Shown: piece by piece, positions 12,683 to 23,814 of the stretch | How the letters are laid out: every line of letters starts with the position of its first letter | How positions within the stretch are numbered: the stretch's first letter is position 1 | Assembly: GCF_015706575.1 (NCBI RefSeq) | Contig: NW_024037056.1 | Span: 6,957,176-7,021,175 of the forward strand | Source: Patiria miniata | Lineage: Eukaryota; Echinodermata; Asteroidea; Valvatida; Asterinidae | DNA: 64,000 bases | Reading direction: 5' to 3' | The notes under the pieces: model-generated | Told to the model about the DNA's origin: nothing | Database searches by the model: none | What the model saw: the letters and a program-made list of their open reading frames with translations, nothing else | Position numbers and translations under genes: made by a program

Positions 12683-12749
12683 ATTGAACGAATAAGGAGC
12701 CCCTGTAGTCCATCTGTATAGCTGAGTTGATGCGGTATTTTCTGAAAAG
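12683..12749 (+). other. TRIM-3 non-coding exon U2
   Basis: Acceptor TTGTCTCCAG|ATTGAACG and donor AAAAG|GTAAGT; aligned with U2 of the other units. Confidence 0.45.
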
Positions 12750-13053
12750 GTAAGTTTCAGTCTAACAACTTACAATTTCGCAACCTACTGGTCTTCGGAG
12801 ACACTAACAGTTAACATAAGCCCTTTAATGCTGCGACGATGCTTGGGGAAACAAATAAATCACATTATATCAATTTTAGCTTCATGATGTAGATAGCTTA
12901 TTTTTTTTAATATATCCTGAAGAGGAAACATAATAGCACGCCCTCGAGGTGAACATAAATGCCAAATGTTATTCATTTTATTGTTTCGTTTATATAGCGA
13001 ATACAATATTTTCAAACTTGTTTTGTTCAGGTTGGTTGTGAGATAACCAGCTG

Positions 13054-14979
13054 ATGATGGCTGAGGCCACAGCTAAAACCATGTTAGGTGAGATCAGCCA
13101 GGGTCACCTGGAATGCCCCATCTGCTTCTGTCGGTACAAAGATCCCAAGATACTGGACTGTCTCCACACCTTCTGCCTCAACTGTCTGGATGGGATGTTG
13201 AGCAAACAGCAGCCGAGTACAGGCAAGATCACATGCCCGGTCTGCAGGAAGGAAACCCCGGTGCCGGATGCTGGCTTGCCCGGTCTACTCGATTGTTTCT
13301 TCTTGAGTTCCCTGGTGGATGAGATCAACCAGCAGGAGCGGTCGCTGGAGACCCAGCAGCAAGCAACGACTTCACCGACGTGTGATGAATGCGACGAGGG
13401 AATAGAGGCCGTCTCGCGATGTCTAGACTGCGAGGAAAATCTGTGTCAGCTGTGTAAGACGGCTCACGAACGCGCCAAACGCACCAAGACACATCGGGTA
13501 ACACTGGTTAAACACCCGGAGCAGAAGGAGGGTCCTTCGCCAGATCTCAACAAGACGTATTCTCCTAAATGTCAGAAGCATGCTGACCAGAAGATGTATT
13601 TTTACTGCGAGACGTGTAAGATGTTGGCGTGCGGCATATGCGCAGCGATCGACCACCGATCGGCTGAACATAAATACTGTGAAATTGCCGACGCCGTCAG
13701 ATCGTATCGTCAAGAAGTAAATGATGTCTTGCAAAAGTGTCAGAAGAGCAAAGAGGAATTCAAAGCAAATGAGGAGGCAGTCGACCAAGCAAGAAACAGG
13801 CTGAAAATAATGGTGACTCGGGCCTGCAGCGACATTCAAGCTAAGAAAGAAGAAGAGATTGCAAAAATCGAGACGAAGTCTCAACTTCTCCTAGACAAGG
13901 TCACTGAAATTGGCAAGAAGAGAGACGAGGAGTTTGACAAAGTTCACACCAACAACATGAAGAAGATGGAGCGAGCTGAGGAGATTGAGGCAGCCGTGAC
14001 TGACTTGATGCAACAAGCCGACGACTTCGAACTCTTGAATTTGAAGCCTAAGGTGATGCACAACTTGGAATTCCAGAAGGATCTCCAGTTTGAGCGAGTG
14101 AAACACGGTGAATCTTTCATTGGAGTCAAGTGCCAAGACGTTGTGAGCGATAAAGACCTTGGTGAAATACTTCATAAAGAGAAATGGAAGTTGAAGACCG
14201 AGTTTGGGAAGGCAGGACACGGGGATGGAGAGTTCAAGTGGGCAAGAAGCGTGTGCTCCTTTAGCCATGGCGACATTGCTGTCAACGATATCAACAATAA
14301 GCGGAAATCTGTGTTTACTTCTACAGGACAGTACAAAACAAAGTTGGATGTGAACGCAACTCATGGTTTTGCTATAACGCCAGATGATCAATTTCTGGTT
14401 AACTGTGACGGCATTGTAAAGGTACATGACACAAACCATCAAGTAATTTCTCAGTTTAAATCATCACAGACTGATGAAACGGGTCAACTGGTAGAACGCA
14501 TAACCGGAGGCATTGCAGTGGACAAGGACAACCGTATAGCAGTGGTTAACAAGAAGATAACGGTCACATCTCTCCATAATCTAGACGGATCTTTGATCCT
14601 AGACATTCCGAATACTGACATGTCCCCAGAAGATATTACTGTAAGTGACAAAGGACGTTTGATTTTCACAAATGTTGGTAGCAACAAATTGCGATGCGTA
14701 GAAATGACGGGGAAAGAAGTGTTTACTGTCAGCACTTCTCTGGGTGACAAAGAGGCGACACTTGCAGCCGGTGTATGCTGCGATGATGCAGGCGACATCT
14801 ATGTTAACATTTACTGTGGAGTCGCAGGGACCGGTGAAGTGCGTCACTATGATTCCCAGGGGGTCTACGTCGATTGTGTAGCGAAACAATTGTTTTGCCC
14901 AGCGGGTATTGCCTTTTCCCCAAGCGGAGAACTTGTGGTGGCTGATTTCAATTCTGTCAAGATATTTCATCGAGTATGA
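13054..14979 (+). CDS. TRIM-3: RING/B-box/coiled-coil/NHL-propeller protein
   Basis: A 641-residue single-exon protein preceded by acceptor TTGTTCAG|GTTGG at 13030/13031. Two ATG codons stand in tandem; the second (13057) is the one conserved in the other copies. The RING has all eight ligands, and both B-boxes are complete. The RING and B-box 1 half is almost identical to TRIM-1 and TRIM-4, while the propeller is closest to TRIM-2, sharing the long stretch coded at about 14320-14470. Likely an E3 ubiquitin ligase by family; its substrate cannot be told. Confidence 0.85.
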   Translation: MMAEATAKTMLGEISQGHLECPICFCRYKDPKILDCLHTFCLNCLDGMLSKQQPSTGKITCPVCRKETPVPDAGLPGLLDCFFLSSLVDEINQQERSLETQQQATTSPTCDECDEGIEAVSRCLDCEENLCQLCKTAHERAKRTKTHRVTLVKHPEQKEGPSPDLNKTYSPKCQKHADQKMYFYCETCKMLACGICAAIDHRSAEHKYCEIADAVRSYRQEVNDVLQKCQKSKEEFKANEEAVDQARNRLKIMVTRACSDIQAKKEEEIAKIETKSQLLLDKVTEIGKKRDEEFDKVHTNNMKKMERAEEIEAAVTDLMQQADDFELLNLKPKVMHNLEFQKDLQFERVKHGESFIGVKCQDVVSDKDLGEILHKEKWKLKTEFGKAGHGDGEFKWARSVCSFSHGDIAVNDINNKRKSVFTSTGQYKTKLDVNATHGFAITPDDQFLVNCDGIVKVHDTNHQVISQFKSSQTDETGQLVERITGGIAVDKDNRIAVVNKKITVTSLHNLDGSLILDIPNTDMSPEDITVSDKGRLIFTNVGSNKLRCVEMTGKEVFTVSTSLGDKEATLAAGVCCDDAGDIYVNIYCGVAGTGEVRHYDSQGVYVDCVAKQLFCPAGIAFSPSGELVVADFNSVKIFHRV

Positions 14980-16800
14980 ACTGGCTAACAAGGCGTATGA
15001 AAATAATGACGACTGATATGAATGATCGTCAGATGAAAAATAATGCTAATATCAATATCTTTACAACATTACACGACACGGAAAACTTTCTTCATAAACA
15101 CAAAATGTATAACAGAACAAAATCACACATTGACTTCAAACGCACCGTAAAAATGACGAACAACATACATGTATATTTAAAAGGACCGAAAACTGTTACC
15201 GTGTGTAAAGCAACGCGCCTCACTTTGTTTCTACTCAAATAAGATAAATAAACACTTATGTCATTTTGACTGGCTCTTGAAAAAGATAACACCCTTTTGT
15301 GTCATGTGTGTCATGCTGATTGTTATTCCTTCAAGGAAAACCACTTGCGAAATGTAATGAATCGTTAAGCGTTTGTCATTTCGTCCTTGGTAATTGGTGA
15401 GTGTTGCATGTTCTCAAGTGTTTTACAGCGAGTTCACAGTGTCAAGGCAGAGTCAGGGCTGCTCTTAATTATTGCTCTTATTTTTTTTCTACGCAAAAAT
15501 GATTTCGGAATTCTTTCCGAGCCCTACAGAAAAGTAATATGATTATAAAAACCTTTTGATACAAGACTACGAATAACCACGTGCTGCACTTATGATTCCA
15601 ATCGAGAGGGAATTATAATGTATCGCGAAGTGGCGGCTTCTAAAGGACATACCACAAAGGCCTTAACTCTGAAAACAAGTGTATATATGCTTCAACATTA
15701 TAAATAAGATAAACATGAACATTCTTCATGTAAAAATCAATACTAACACTAACTTGCGACCATCCGAAAGCAGATCTCTCTTCTTTCCTTCGTCAATGAG
15801 AACAGAAAAGCGTGTGTGTGAATAAAAAAAACCTGCCCCAGTTGAACACTGGTGCATGAATTGCAGATGGGTCGGGTTTCGAATGGAATGGTTTTGTGAT
15901 ACATGGTGTTGGCATCTGGCACATGAAATAAACACTATATAGTAACTGAACAAAACCTCTCATCGTACTTTTGTTTTTTGTTCTTTTTTTGTATTGCTCT
16001 TTTGTTAAATATACACTTTTGCGTAGAAATGAAGCATAAATCTAATAATGAAAACGAGTCAATATCAGAGACATAAAGAAGGCTTGTTCACGAAGAGAGT
16101 TTAGGGTTAATAAATTGCCTGGAAATAAAACGTTAAACTCTATGCTGAGAAAACTATACTTTCACACGACCATTTCAATTAAATAATGGACAAAATAATG
16201 TGAATTTTGATGGTAAAATCGTGAAATTTTGCTAGTGTGCACGGTTCAGACTTAAAATGGGTGGGATTTGGTTTTTTTTTTTTTTTGGGGGGGGGGGCAG
16301 GGTGTGAACGTAAATCTCGTGCCAACAGCTTACGGGAAAATTGTAAATTCCAGACACTGAAAATTCACATGGTTTGATGATAAGTTACACTGGGGGCGAT
16401 GACACTAGTTGTGAACATATGCAAATTAAAATGTTACAACTAATATCCACAGCTACACAACTTATCAAAAGTACTATATTTAAGTTGTCATTTTGAAGTT
16501 CCGGATCGGCGTGTTGTTTGTCAGTAATCTGGGTTGGTGGTGTGTAATATCCAACCTAGCGATCTGCCCGTGAGAAAGCGGGAATAGAGGCCTGTCTTTT
16601 CTCGATTCAATGTGTTTTTTGACAATTAACTTTATGTTTTGATTAACAACTGACACAAAATGCACGCACTTAACCCCATAGAATAAGGCATTCCAAGCTC
16701 CCTGCTCATTTTCCCAATTGAAGTTTTGTGTTAATATTATTGTATAATCCCTGTATCAATGGCTGGTAGGACCCTCCGTAGTTTTGAAGTCTACTCTTTA
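14980..16800. other. 3' flank of TRIM unit 3
   Basis: No supported gene. It contains a T-run followed by a G-run near 16272-16300 and blocks shared with the other 3' flanks. Unit 4 begins near 16800. Confidence 0.5.
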
Positions 16801-16915
16801 TCATACGACGTATTTGAACCTTGACCCCATCGGTGCGCAATACCACAATTAGCGCTGGGGTTTTCCGGGTGTGAAAAATGAGAACTTCTTCTCGTATAAC
16901 ATGCAATTTCTAGAC

Positions 16916-17014
16916 ATGAAGTGTTCTTGCGAGAATAACATATAATTTTTAAGAGCTCCAGACTGTCTAGTGATCCATCTTGATCCTGAAATACTTGAGT
17001 TCTATGACAGCAAG
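16916..17014 (+). other. TRIM-4 non-coding exon U1, diverged
   Basis: A weaker match to U1 of the other units, ending at a possible donor GCAAG|GTGGGT. More divergent than units 1-3; it lies more than 9 kb from U2 because of the inserted elements. Confidence 0.3.
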
Positions 17015-17455
17015 GTGGGTGAATTAATACGAACAATTATGCAGGCCAACGGTACATTAATCTAATTCACTCTGCAGACCATAATACCAACGAGGCTGAG
17101 TACATTGCAGTCGATGGGCAGTCTGATGATAGGCAGTGGCTGTTGGTTACTGTGGATCTTTTTCACTAAAAATTGTTTGAGCAATGCAGGGGCTGCTAGA
17201 AATCTAAGCACGGATTTGAAAACTTGGTCATGTAGACAGTAAATCAGGATATTAATGGACTGCTTAAAACGGGACTCGTGTTGAATCCGAGGAAGGTCTT
17301 TCGCCCCCCCCCCCCCACCTTCCCCATCCCAGATCAGGGATCGACTTAATTATTTCATCATGTAAGGAAAAAAGGTCCAGATAGACGCACTGATTTGTGG
17401 AACGAGAACGGTATCATAAAGGCAAAATACACGATGAGTCATGTTTTAAAATCTA

Positions 17456-17732
17456 GGGGTCCGCTCATAAGTCCGACGCCTCATAGGTCCGACGCCTCAT
17501 AAGTCCGACAAAATCGCATCCCCTAAACAAATAAAGGCCCATAAGTCCGACGCCTCATAGCTCCGACGCCTCGTAAGTCCGACAAATTAAACGCCTCGTT
17601 TTTCCGTTGTTGGACTTATGAGGCATCGGACTTATGAGGCGGAATAAATACATTTTAAGCCTCATAAGTCCGACGCCTCATAAGTCCGAAATTTCGGACA
17701 TATATGAGGCGTCGGACTTATGATACGGCCCC
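17456..17732. mobile_element. Foldback/MITE-like element, copy 1 (CCTCATAAGTCCGAC family)
   Basis: A 277-bp element built almost wholly from degenerate copies of a 16-17-bp word, CCTCATAAGTCCGACG. The word points one way in the left half and the other way in the right half. Termini are inverted (GGGGTCCGCTCATAAG at the left; GGGGCCGTATCATAAG read from the right). A second copy lies at 53793-54108. No coding capacity. It sits in the 5'UTR intron of TRIM-4. Confidence 0.65.
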
Positions 17733-17854
17733 AAATTATAATCACAACCCATATCCTAATCTAACCTCTTCTTACCATCACATCACACTTAACTTCTTTA
17801 TTATCATTTTGTATTTGGATCAAGTGGGCTATTGTTAATGATCCTGTATAGTCT

Positions 17855-18575
17855 TGTAGTGAGCGCGGAGTAGCGCCGTGGGGCTTGAGTCTCGTTGGGG
17901 GCGAGTTGACATACACACACACACACAGCGGAGATTAAGTTTCACCGGAGAATCACTGATTATTTATTCATTAATTAATGTTCATTCGTCTTCATTGGTT
18001 GCTCAGGGTCGAAGGGAAGGAGGTAGCCAGTCGCTGCACCAGGCTAAGCACGACAAACAGTAGCTTTCATCATGATTTCCAGTGGTATTCGGGGGATTTA
18101 TCTCTGTATTTTCCCCAACTCGGAGACCATTCCTCTCATCTCTTCCCGTGACTGACACAGATTTCTATTCTTCTCGTTTTCACTAGTATAGTTCCGGAGC
18201 ACTGCCCCGCGAAGCCTGTTTACCGCTGTCTGGGTTACCTCTCCCTTCTCTTAGAATAAACAGCTTTTGTATCACTCTAAAGAACCTTAGTAATATACAA
18301 AGAGTATACTTAACTACCAAATTATGTAAGATACAGTCTTTTATAAGCACCAAACAATCATTAATGAGGCCCTATATTATCTTACACGACACCGAATGCC
18401 AGTCTTTGCAGACATATCCCTGCGCTGCATGGATACACGTTCTATTTTTAGAATATTGTGCACACACCTGGGAGGCCAGCTTTTGGCAATTTAACGGTGA
18501 GTAGGCGAGCGCCCTCTGTTGGCCAAATTTGTGAATGATCAACAACAAATCACTATCATAAGTCATTTCTCCACA
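17855..18575 (-). repeat. 3' LTR of the Ty3/gypsy element
   Basis: 721 bp, TG...CA on either strand, no difference seen from 25573-26293. A purine-rich tract (AGTAGGGGAG on the minus strand) abuts its inner edge and is the likely polypurine tract. It contains a short CA microsatellite. Confidence 0.9.
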
Positions 18576-18724
18576 AACTCCCCTACTGAATTGATCTTCT
18601 CCTGGAGATCACCTTGATTTAAAGATTTATAAACGCTAACATTACTATAACAAGTTAAACACTAAATAAAACATTAAGAATAAAGCTTAATGCTTAAACA
18701 ATGTGTCTGGTTCCTTTTGAATAT

Positions 18725-19612
18725 TTACCAAAATTTACTTTCGAAAAATTTAACAAGCTGTCTGAGGGTTCTCTCGTATTGGGACATTCCCCATCGATTG
18801 AGGTGCACACCGTCCAGATTAAAACGTGGGTGCTTCAAACCACGGTGATGCCAGACCCACCAACGGTCCTCCTTAAGAGTTTCCGCTTCAAGCAGCTTGT
18901 TGAAGACCTCTGCCTTCTCATTAAATTCAGAGACAGATACTTGATTCTGCCTCATATTACCTGTACGTGGCAAGACAGGCAAAAACACCACTACACAAGG
19001 ACTAATACCAAACCTTGGCAGATCCCGAACAAAGGAACAAAGTAAGTCAAACACATCCTTTGATGATACACCAACTGTACCCAAATCATTAGTCCCTAGA
19101 TCAATTATCAAAATAGAGGGCTGTACTCTGGCAATCATACGGTAATAACGACAACGACTGGCATTAATGCGACTTAGTGTCAATCCTCCTTCCCCCAAAC
19201 AAGAAAGAGGTACTCTTTTCCTCTCTAAATCTATATTTACTGTTGCTTCTCGCCTTCCTGAGAAACGCCTAACAAAACTGTGTCCAAATAACACAAATCC
19301 CATAATGGTAATGCTGCTAGAGGGTATCTCCCCCTCTTCAACTCGAGCTTCAAACAATTTGTCTATATAAATCATGCAATCTATAATCTTTAGATTTACA
19401 TTCTTCTGGAACTGAATACATTTTGTAATTTCAAAACCCAACTGGTAATGCTTATTTACCAAGTGGTACATCATGTACATGCATACACCGGCCTGAGCCG
19501 CATGGACCATTTCCAAGTGAGAAGTAGAGCAAGGCGACCACATGGGGTCGGATTCACTCACAGGAAGACTGGATACCCCAAGTCTCTTCCACAGAGTATG
19601 TCCGAGTCCCAT
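18725..19612 (-). CDS. SGNH/GDSL-type hydrolase ORF of the LTR element
   Basis: A 295-residue ORF between integrase and the 3' LTR, the slot where accessory or env genes lie in this family. Signature blocks are visible: GHSFVRR (block I, nucleophile serine), LGTNDLG (block III, asparagine) and DGVHLN (block V, Asp and His). SGNH folds catalyse ester hydrolysis. Related domains are known from CR1 LINE ORF1 and from Ngaro/DIRS-like elements, so the domain seems to have been taken up repeatedly by retroelements. Its role in the element is unknown. The first about 100 residues have no recognised domain. Confidence 0.75.
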   Translation of the reverse strand: MGLGHTLWKRLGVSSLPVSESDPMWSPCSTSHLEMVHAAQAGVCMYMMYHLVNKHYQLGFEITKCIQFQKNVNLKIIDCMIYIDKLFEARVEEGEIPSSSITIMGFVLFGHSFVRRFSGRREATVNIDLERKRVPLSCLGEGGLTLSRINASRCRYYRMIARVQPSILIIDLGTNDLGTVGVSSKDVFDLLCSFVRDLPRFGISPCVVVFLPVLPRTGNMRQNQVSVSEFNEKAEVFNKLLEAETLKEDRWWVWHHRGLKHPRFNLDGVHLNRWGMSQYERTLRQLVKFFESKFW

Positions 19613-19642
19613 GCAGCCACAGGCTAAACCCTCACACCAAGA

Positions 19643-21115
19643 CTATTTCAGAACAGAGCAGGGCAGCCTGTGTGGGTTTGAATGAACACCCTTAGTTCTT
19701 CTCCGTGATGTTCTCCGAGGTTGTTCGTGATCTAACTCTGAGACCCTATGGGGCTCCCCTACTTTATTATCCTGTACCCCTCGGTCAACTGCTGAGTTAC
19801 TTGGTTCAGACTTGGTCACAATAAAGTCGTTTTCGGACTCATCACTACTCTCAAAGTCATCGCCAGACTCTGGATCTGCAAGTGGATCCACTCGTAAATA
19901 TTTACGGTTGACCGTCTTCTCCGGTCCTCCATTAATTGGTCGAATGCGATATACATCCCCGTGGACATTCTGCCATGCCACTACATACGATTCTCTACAG
20001 TATGCGTCTTCTAGTTTGTGACGGCCCTTGAACGCGCATTTCCTTAAAAGAACTCGTGAACCCACTGGTAAAGGTGCCGCAGTAGCTCTGTTACTATGTG
20101 CGTTTTCGTTCTGACGTGCTCTTTTCTCTACCCTCTCTTTTACCAAGGCCCCTACTCTCTCAAGCAGCTCCGATTGTTCCCTGACAAAATTCTGTTCCCA
20201 ATTACTATCTGTCCGACCCAAAATTTGGTCCAATGGAATCAATGGTTCCCTTCCGAACATTAATGTGTACGGGGTTACGCCGGTGGTGGAGTGAGGTGTG
20301 GAATTGTAAACAAAAACAAGGTGTGACAAAAAGTCAGGCCATCGTTTGCGCTCGTGTTCGCTGAATGACTTGATCAATCCAAACAAGGTTCTATTGAATC
20401 TTTCCGTCTGCCCATTTCCTTCCGGGTGATACGGCGTTGTTCGTGACTTTTTGATACCATACAATGTGCATAGTTCACGGACCAATTCCCCCTCAAAATT
20501 CCTACCCTGATCGCTATGCAATCTGTTTGGGATGCCGAATCTCGTAAACCAACTGTCTCTGAGCACCTTAGCGACAGTTTCGGCACATTGGTCCCTACAT
20601 GGTACAGCTTGAGTATATTTCGTGTACACATCGGTCATAACAAGAATATCCTCGTATCCACCACGACCCCTGTCAATCTTAACAAAGTCAATGGCCAGTA
20701 CTTCCAAGGGCCTGAAAGCTAATAAGTGACGCATCGGAACCTTCGGAATGGGTTCGGACACCTTCGCCGCCACACAACGTTCGCATTTCCGTATGTGAGC
20801 CCGCACATCTGCGGTCATGTTCGGCCAATAAACGCGCTTGCGCAAAAGTGAACTCGTTCGTGCAACCCCCTGATGACCCCAACCATCGTGGCAGCCTTCC
20901 ATAGCCCTAGAGCGAATGGTGTCGGGCATAAGTATTTGAAATACCTCCCCAACCACAGGATCTTCAACCCTTCGACACAGGACACCGTCTCGTACCGCAA
21001 AGCGCGACCACTGCCACAACCAATGCTTCAACCCTGGTGGATCTTCCCGATCACCGTGTACTACTTCTCCCGGTGACCAACTCTGGTCCCAGCGTTCCCA
21101 AACAATACTCAACAA
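19643..21115 (-). CDS. Integrase part of the Ty3/gypsy element
   Basis: The N-terminal HHCC zinc-finger region (about residues 74-113), the rve-type catalytic core with the typical FGIPNRLHSDQG and TPYHPEGNGQTERFN stretches, and a C-terminal GPY/F-like module followed by a charged tail. In the family, integrase inserts the cDNA into chromosomal DNA. Its position downstream of RNase H supports Ty3/gypsy rather than Ty1/copia. Confidence 0.88.
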   Translation of the reverse strand: MLSIVWERWDQSWSPGEVVHGDREDPPGLKHWLWQWSRFAVRDGVLCRRVEDPVVGEVFQILMPDTIRSRAMEGCHDGWGHQGVARTSSLLRKRVYWPNMTADVRAHIRKCERCVAAKVSEPIPKVPMRHLLAFRPLEVLAIDFVKIDRGRGGYEDILVMTDVYTKYTQAVPCRDQCAETVAKVLRDSWFTRFGIPNRLHSDQGRNFEGELVRELCTLYGIKKSRTTPYHPEGNGQTERFNRTLFGLIKSFSEHERKRWPDFLSHLVFVYNSTPHSTTGVTPYTLMFGREPLIPLDQILGRTDSNWEQNFVREQSELLERVGALVKERVEKRARQNENAHSNRATAAPLPVGSRVLLRKCAFKGRHKLEDAYCRESYVVAWQNVHGDVYRIRPINGGPEKTVNRKYLRVDPLADPESGDDFESSDESENDFIVTKSEPSNSAVDRGVQDNKVGEPHRVSELDHEQPRRTSRRRTKGVHSNPHRLPCSVLK

Positions 21116-21319
21116 TGGATCAGACCTTTGAAGAGCTAAAAGCTGCTCACTCGACCAGGACGGAAAAACTCCTGGTGGACCGGATTCTAACGGCTTATCC
21201 TTCGTGAACGCGCACTTGGAATTACATGCACCTACATGTAATGGAACTGAAGTTGAATGTGTCTTCGTTTGAAGAACACCTTCAACTACCTCATGGGAGC
21301 AGTTTCTCGGATGCCGGCT

Positions 21320-23800
21320 TTAAGCATCCGCACAACGATTGCTGGCGCCTGACCGATACTTAATGTCAAAGCTGAACGCTGCAAGCTGTGCTGCCCATCT
21401 CATTTCACTGGCACCCAACTTAGCTGTGTTCAGGTGTGCCAACGGATTATTATCCGTTAAAACTGTGAATGTGCTTCCGATCAAATAGTCTCGAAATTTA
21501 TCCACGACTGCCCACTTCAAGCCCAGCAACTCAAGCTTGAACGAACTGTAATCTGGGTATTTCGACTCTGCACCCCTTAAACCTCTACTCGCATAAGCGA
21601 CAGGATGAAGCCTCCCCTCGTCATCGCGCTGCACCAAACAAGCACCCAGCCCCTTTAAGGAAGCATCAACTTCAAGCACAAAGGGTCGCGTAAAATCAGG
21701 ATAGGCCAACACTGGGGCCTGCACTAACAATTGCTTCAGCTTCTCAAACGCAGCCTGCGCCTCTGAACCCCACTTAAACCCAGTGGTCGATCGAGGTTTA
21801 CCCTTATTGACAGGAGGCAGCACAGCATGCAGCGGCGCAGCCACCTTGGCAAAACCTTCTACGAAACGACGATAATAGCTCGCCAGGCCTAGGAACGACC
21901 GAAGTTCCTCTGGCCCCTTTGGCACTGGCCAATCCTGAACACGTTGTATCTTGTCGCTATCGACCGAGATTCCCTGTGCACTGACAACATGCCCGAGATA
22001 GTGCACCTCGCTGCGAAACAAGGAACACTTTTTGCCCTTAATTTTCAAGCCGAACTCTCCAAGCTTAGAGAAAACCTTGTCTAAGCGTTCCAAATGTTCT
22101 TCTACAGTAGAAGAAAACACTAATATATCATCTAGATATATCAGCAACTCTGATAAGTTCATGTCGCCCAAACACTGCTCCATTACCCTTTGAAACGTCC
22201 CTGGCGCATTTGCCAACCCGAACGGCATTCGTGTGAATTCGTATAACCCAAAGGGAATGCGAAATGCTGTTTTCTCTACAGAACCAGGATCCATGGCAAC
22301 CTGATGGTAGCCATGAGCTAAGTCGATCGCAGAGAAATACTTAGCACCCTGTAGAGCCTCTAGTGACTCCTCTATGCGCGGTAGAGGGAAGGCATCGCGA
22401 ACAGTCTTCGCGTTTAACTTTCTGAAATCGATGCATAGACGCAACGAACCGTCCCGTTTTCTCACCAACACGACCGCACTTGCATAAGGACTCTCACTTC
22501 GTTTTATGATCCCCTGATCCAACAAGTTTTGCAAGAGGGTCTTCACCTCCTGGATACAGTGAGGTGAAATCCTCCTATAAGGTTCATTAACCGGAGTGTT
22601 ATCCACCGTGTTAATTCTGTGAGGGATACGGTCGCAGTATCCAACATCAAACTCTCCTTTTGAGAACACGTGGTCATGCTTCTGTATGAGACGTGCAAGC
22701 TGCTCCTTCTCCTTACTACTTAAACTGCAAGCAGTAAGATCTAAACCTGGAGGCAAGAAATACTTGCTTTCATCTGAGAAGGTAAACTCTTCTCTTTGCT
22801 GTTCTGAGCCAGACTTAAATGTGTCTTCATTCAAGTTTCTCGGATTTTCAACCAGTACATGGTTGACTGACACACTCACACCGGATTGTGTCTGATTCAA
22901 CTCGATACAATCGGAGATTGAAGTCTCAACCACCGTTGCGAGCTTCGAGTATGGTGGTATCACCATGGATTGTGTTCCCAAGTTTGCAATTACAACCGAT
23001 ACCGTTTTTCCGTTTGTGAGTTCACATGAGTCGTATACTTTAGCCGCTGCGCTCAAATTACATGTACTACTAGTTGCACCTTCTGACTGTACACCGAATT
23101 GTGTACTTTCCACCATCACAACTTTGTTCCTAAACACATGAACTGGTGCCCTAATGTGACAACTAACGGTCTTCACCTGCCGAGGTGGAATGGCTATTTC
23201 ATGTCTACTAGTACGTGCAGCAACTTGGTTTACAACACTTGAATCTTTAGTCCCCCTATCAGTCTGTTTACTTTGCCCTTTGGTAAGCCTATACCACTGG
23301 AGAGTCACATTCCAAGCTTCACTGTCACCTTGTCCTTGTTCTACAGCAAGATCCTTTAACATTTCTAGAACATTACACCCCAAAATCAATGGACTGTTCC
23401 GACGATTTAGCAATCCACCGTCGCAGGAATCCTTTACCACTAAAAAATTAGCCTCAACGGTTTTGTTAAAAACAGTAAGCGGTACTTCTACATATCCGGT
23501 GATTGGAACCTCCAAACCACCCACACCAAACACTTCAAGGTAAGTACCCAGTGGTTTTATACCCCTTATTTTGTCGGCCAAATGTTCCTGATAAAATGTC
23601 TCACTCATTAGGGAGGTCTCTGCGCCTGTATCAAGAATACACGTGGCTGGCACTCCAGCCAGTGTAGCCTCAGCTCGAGGGCTTTCTTTAACTAACTTTG
23701 TTAGTAATTCGTCCGCAGACAACTTAGGCAACGCTCCCTCCCCAACAAGTGCATTACACGGCAAAGGCCCCTTGTGACTCTCCTCCACCACCCGGCCCAC
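21320..23800 (-). CDS. Protease, reverse transcriptase and RNase H part of the Ty3/gypsy element
   Basis: The order is a retropepsin-like protease near the N-terminus (motif LDTGAETS), a central linker, reverse transcriptase (RMPFGLANAP region and the IYLDDILVFS catalytic loop), and RNase H (LEVDASLKGLG). Together with the adjoining parts this gives the Ty3/gypsy pol order. Confidence 0.9.
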   Translation of the reverse strand: MGRVVEESHKGPLPCNALVGEGALPKLSADELLTKLVKESPRAEATLAGVPATCILDTGAETSLMSETFYQEHLADKIRGIKPLGTYLEVFGVGGLEVPITGYVEVPLTVFNKTVEANFLVVKDSCDGGLLNRRNSPLILGCNVLEMLKDLAVEQGQGDSEAWNVTLQWYRLTKGQSKQTDRGTKDSSVVNQVAARTSRHEIAIPPRQVKTVSCHIRAPVHVFRNKVVMVESTQFGVQSEGATSSTCNLSAAAKVYDSCELTNGKTVSVVIANLGTQSMVIPPYSKLATVVETSISDCIELNQTQSGVSVSVNHVLVENPRNLNEDTFKSGSEQQREEFTFSDESKYFLPPGLDLTACSLSSKEKEQLARLIQKHDHVFSKGEFDVGYCDRIPHRINTVDNTPVNEPYRRISPHCIQEVKTLLQNLLDQGIIKRSESPYASAVVLVRKRDGSLRLCIDFRKLNAKTVRDAFPLPRIEESLEALQGAKYFSAIDLAHGYHQVAMDPGSVEKTAFRIPFGLYEFTRMPFGLANAPGTFQRVMEQCLGDMNLSELLIYLDDILVFSSTVEEHLERLDKVFSKLGEFGLKIKGKKCSLFRSEVHYLGHVVSAQGISVDSDKIQRVQDWPVPKGPEELRSFLGLASYYRRFVEGFAKVAAPLHAVLPPVNKGKPRSTTGFKWGSEAQAAFEKLKQLLVQAPVLAYPDFTRPFVLEVDASLKGLGACLVQRDDEGRLHPVAYASRGLRGAESKYPDYSSFKLELLGLKWAVVDKFRDYLIGSTFTVLTDNNPLAHLNTAKLGASEMRWAAQLAAFSFDIKYRSGASNRCADA

Positions 23801-23814
23801 GGAAGTGGAGGCCT

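Noticed and set aside
17456-17732. Regular repeats suggesting a CRISPR array
   Set aside because: The units are contiguous, degenerate and in both orientations with no spacers; the context is animal DNA.
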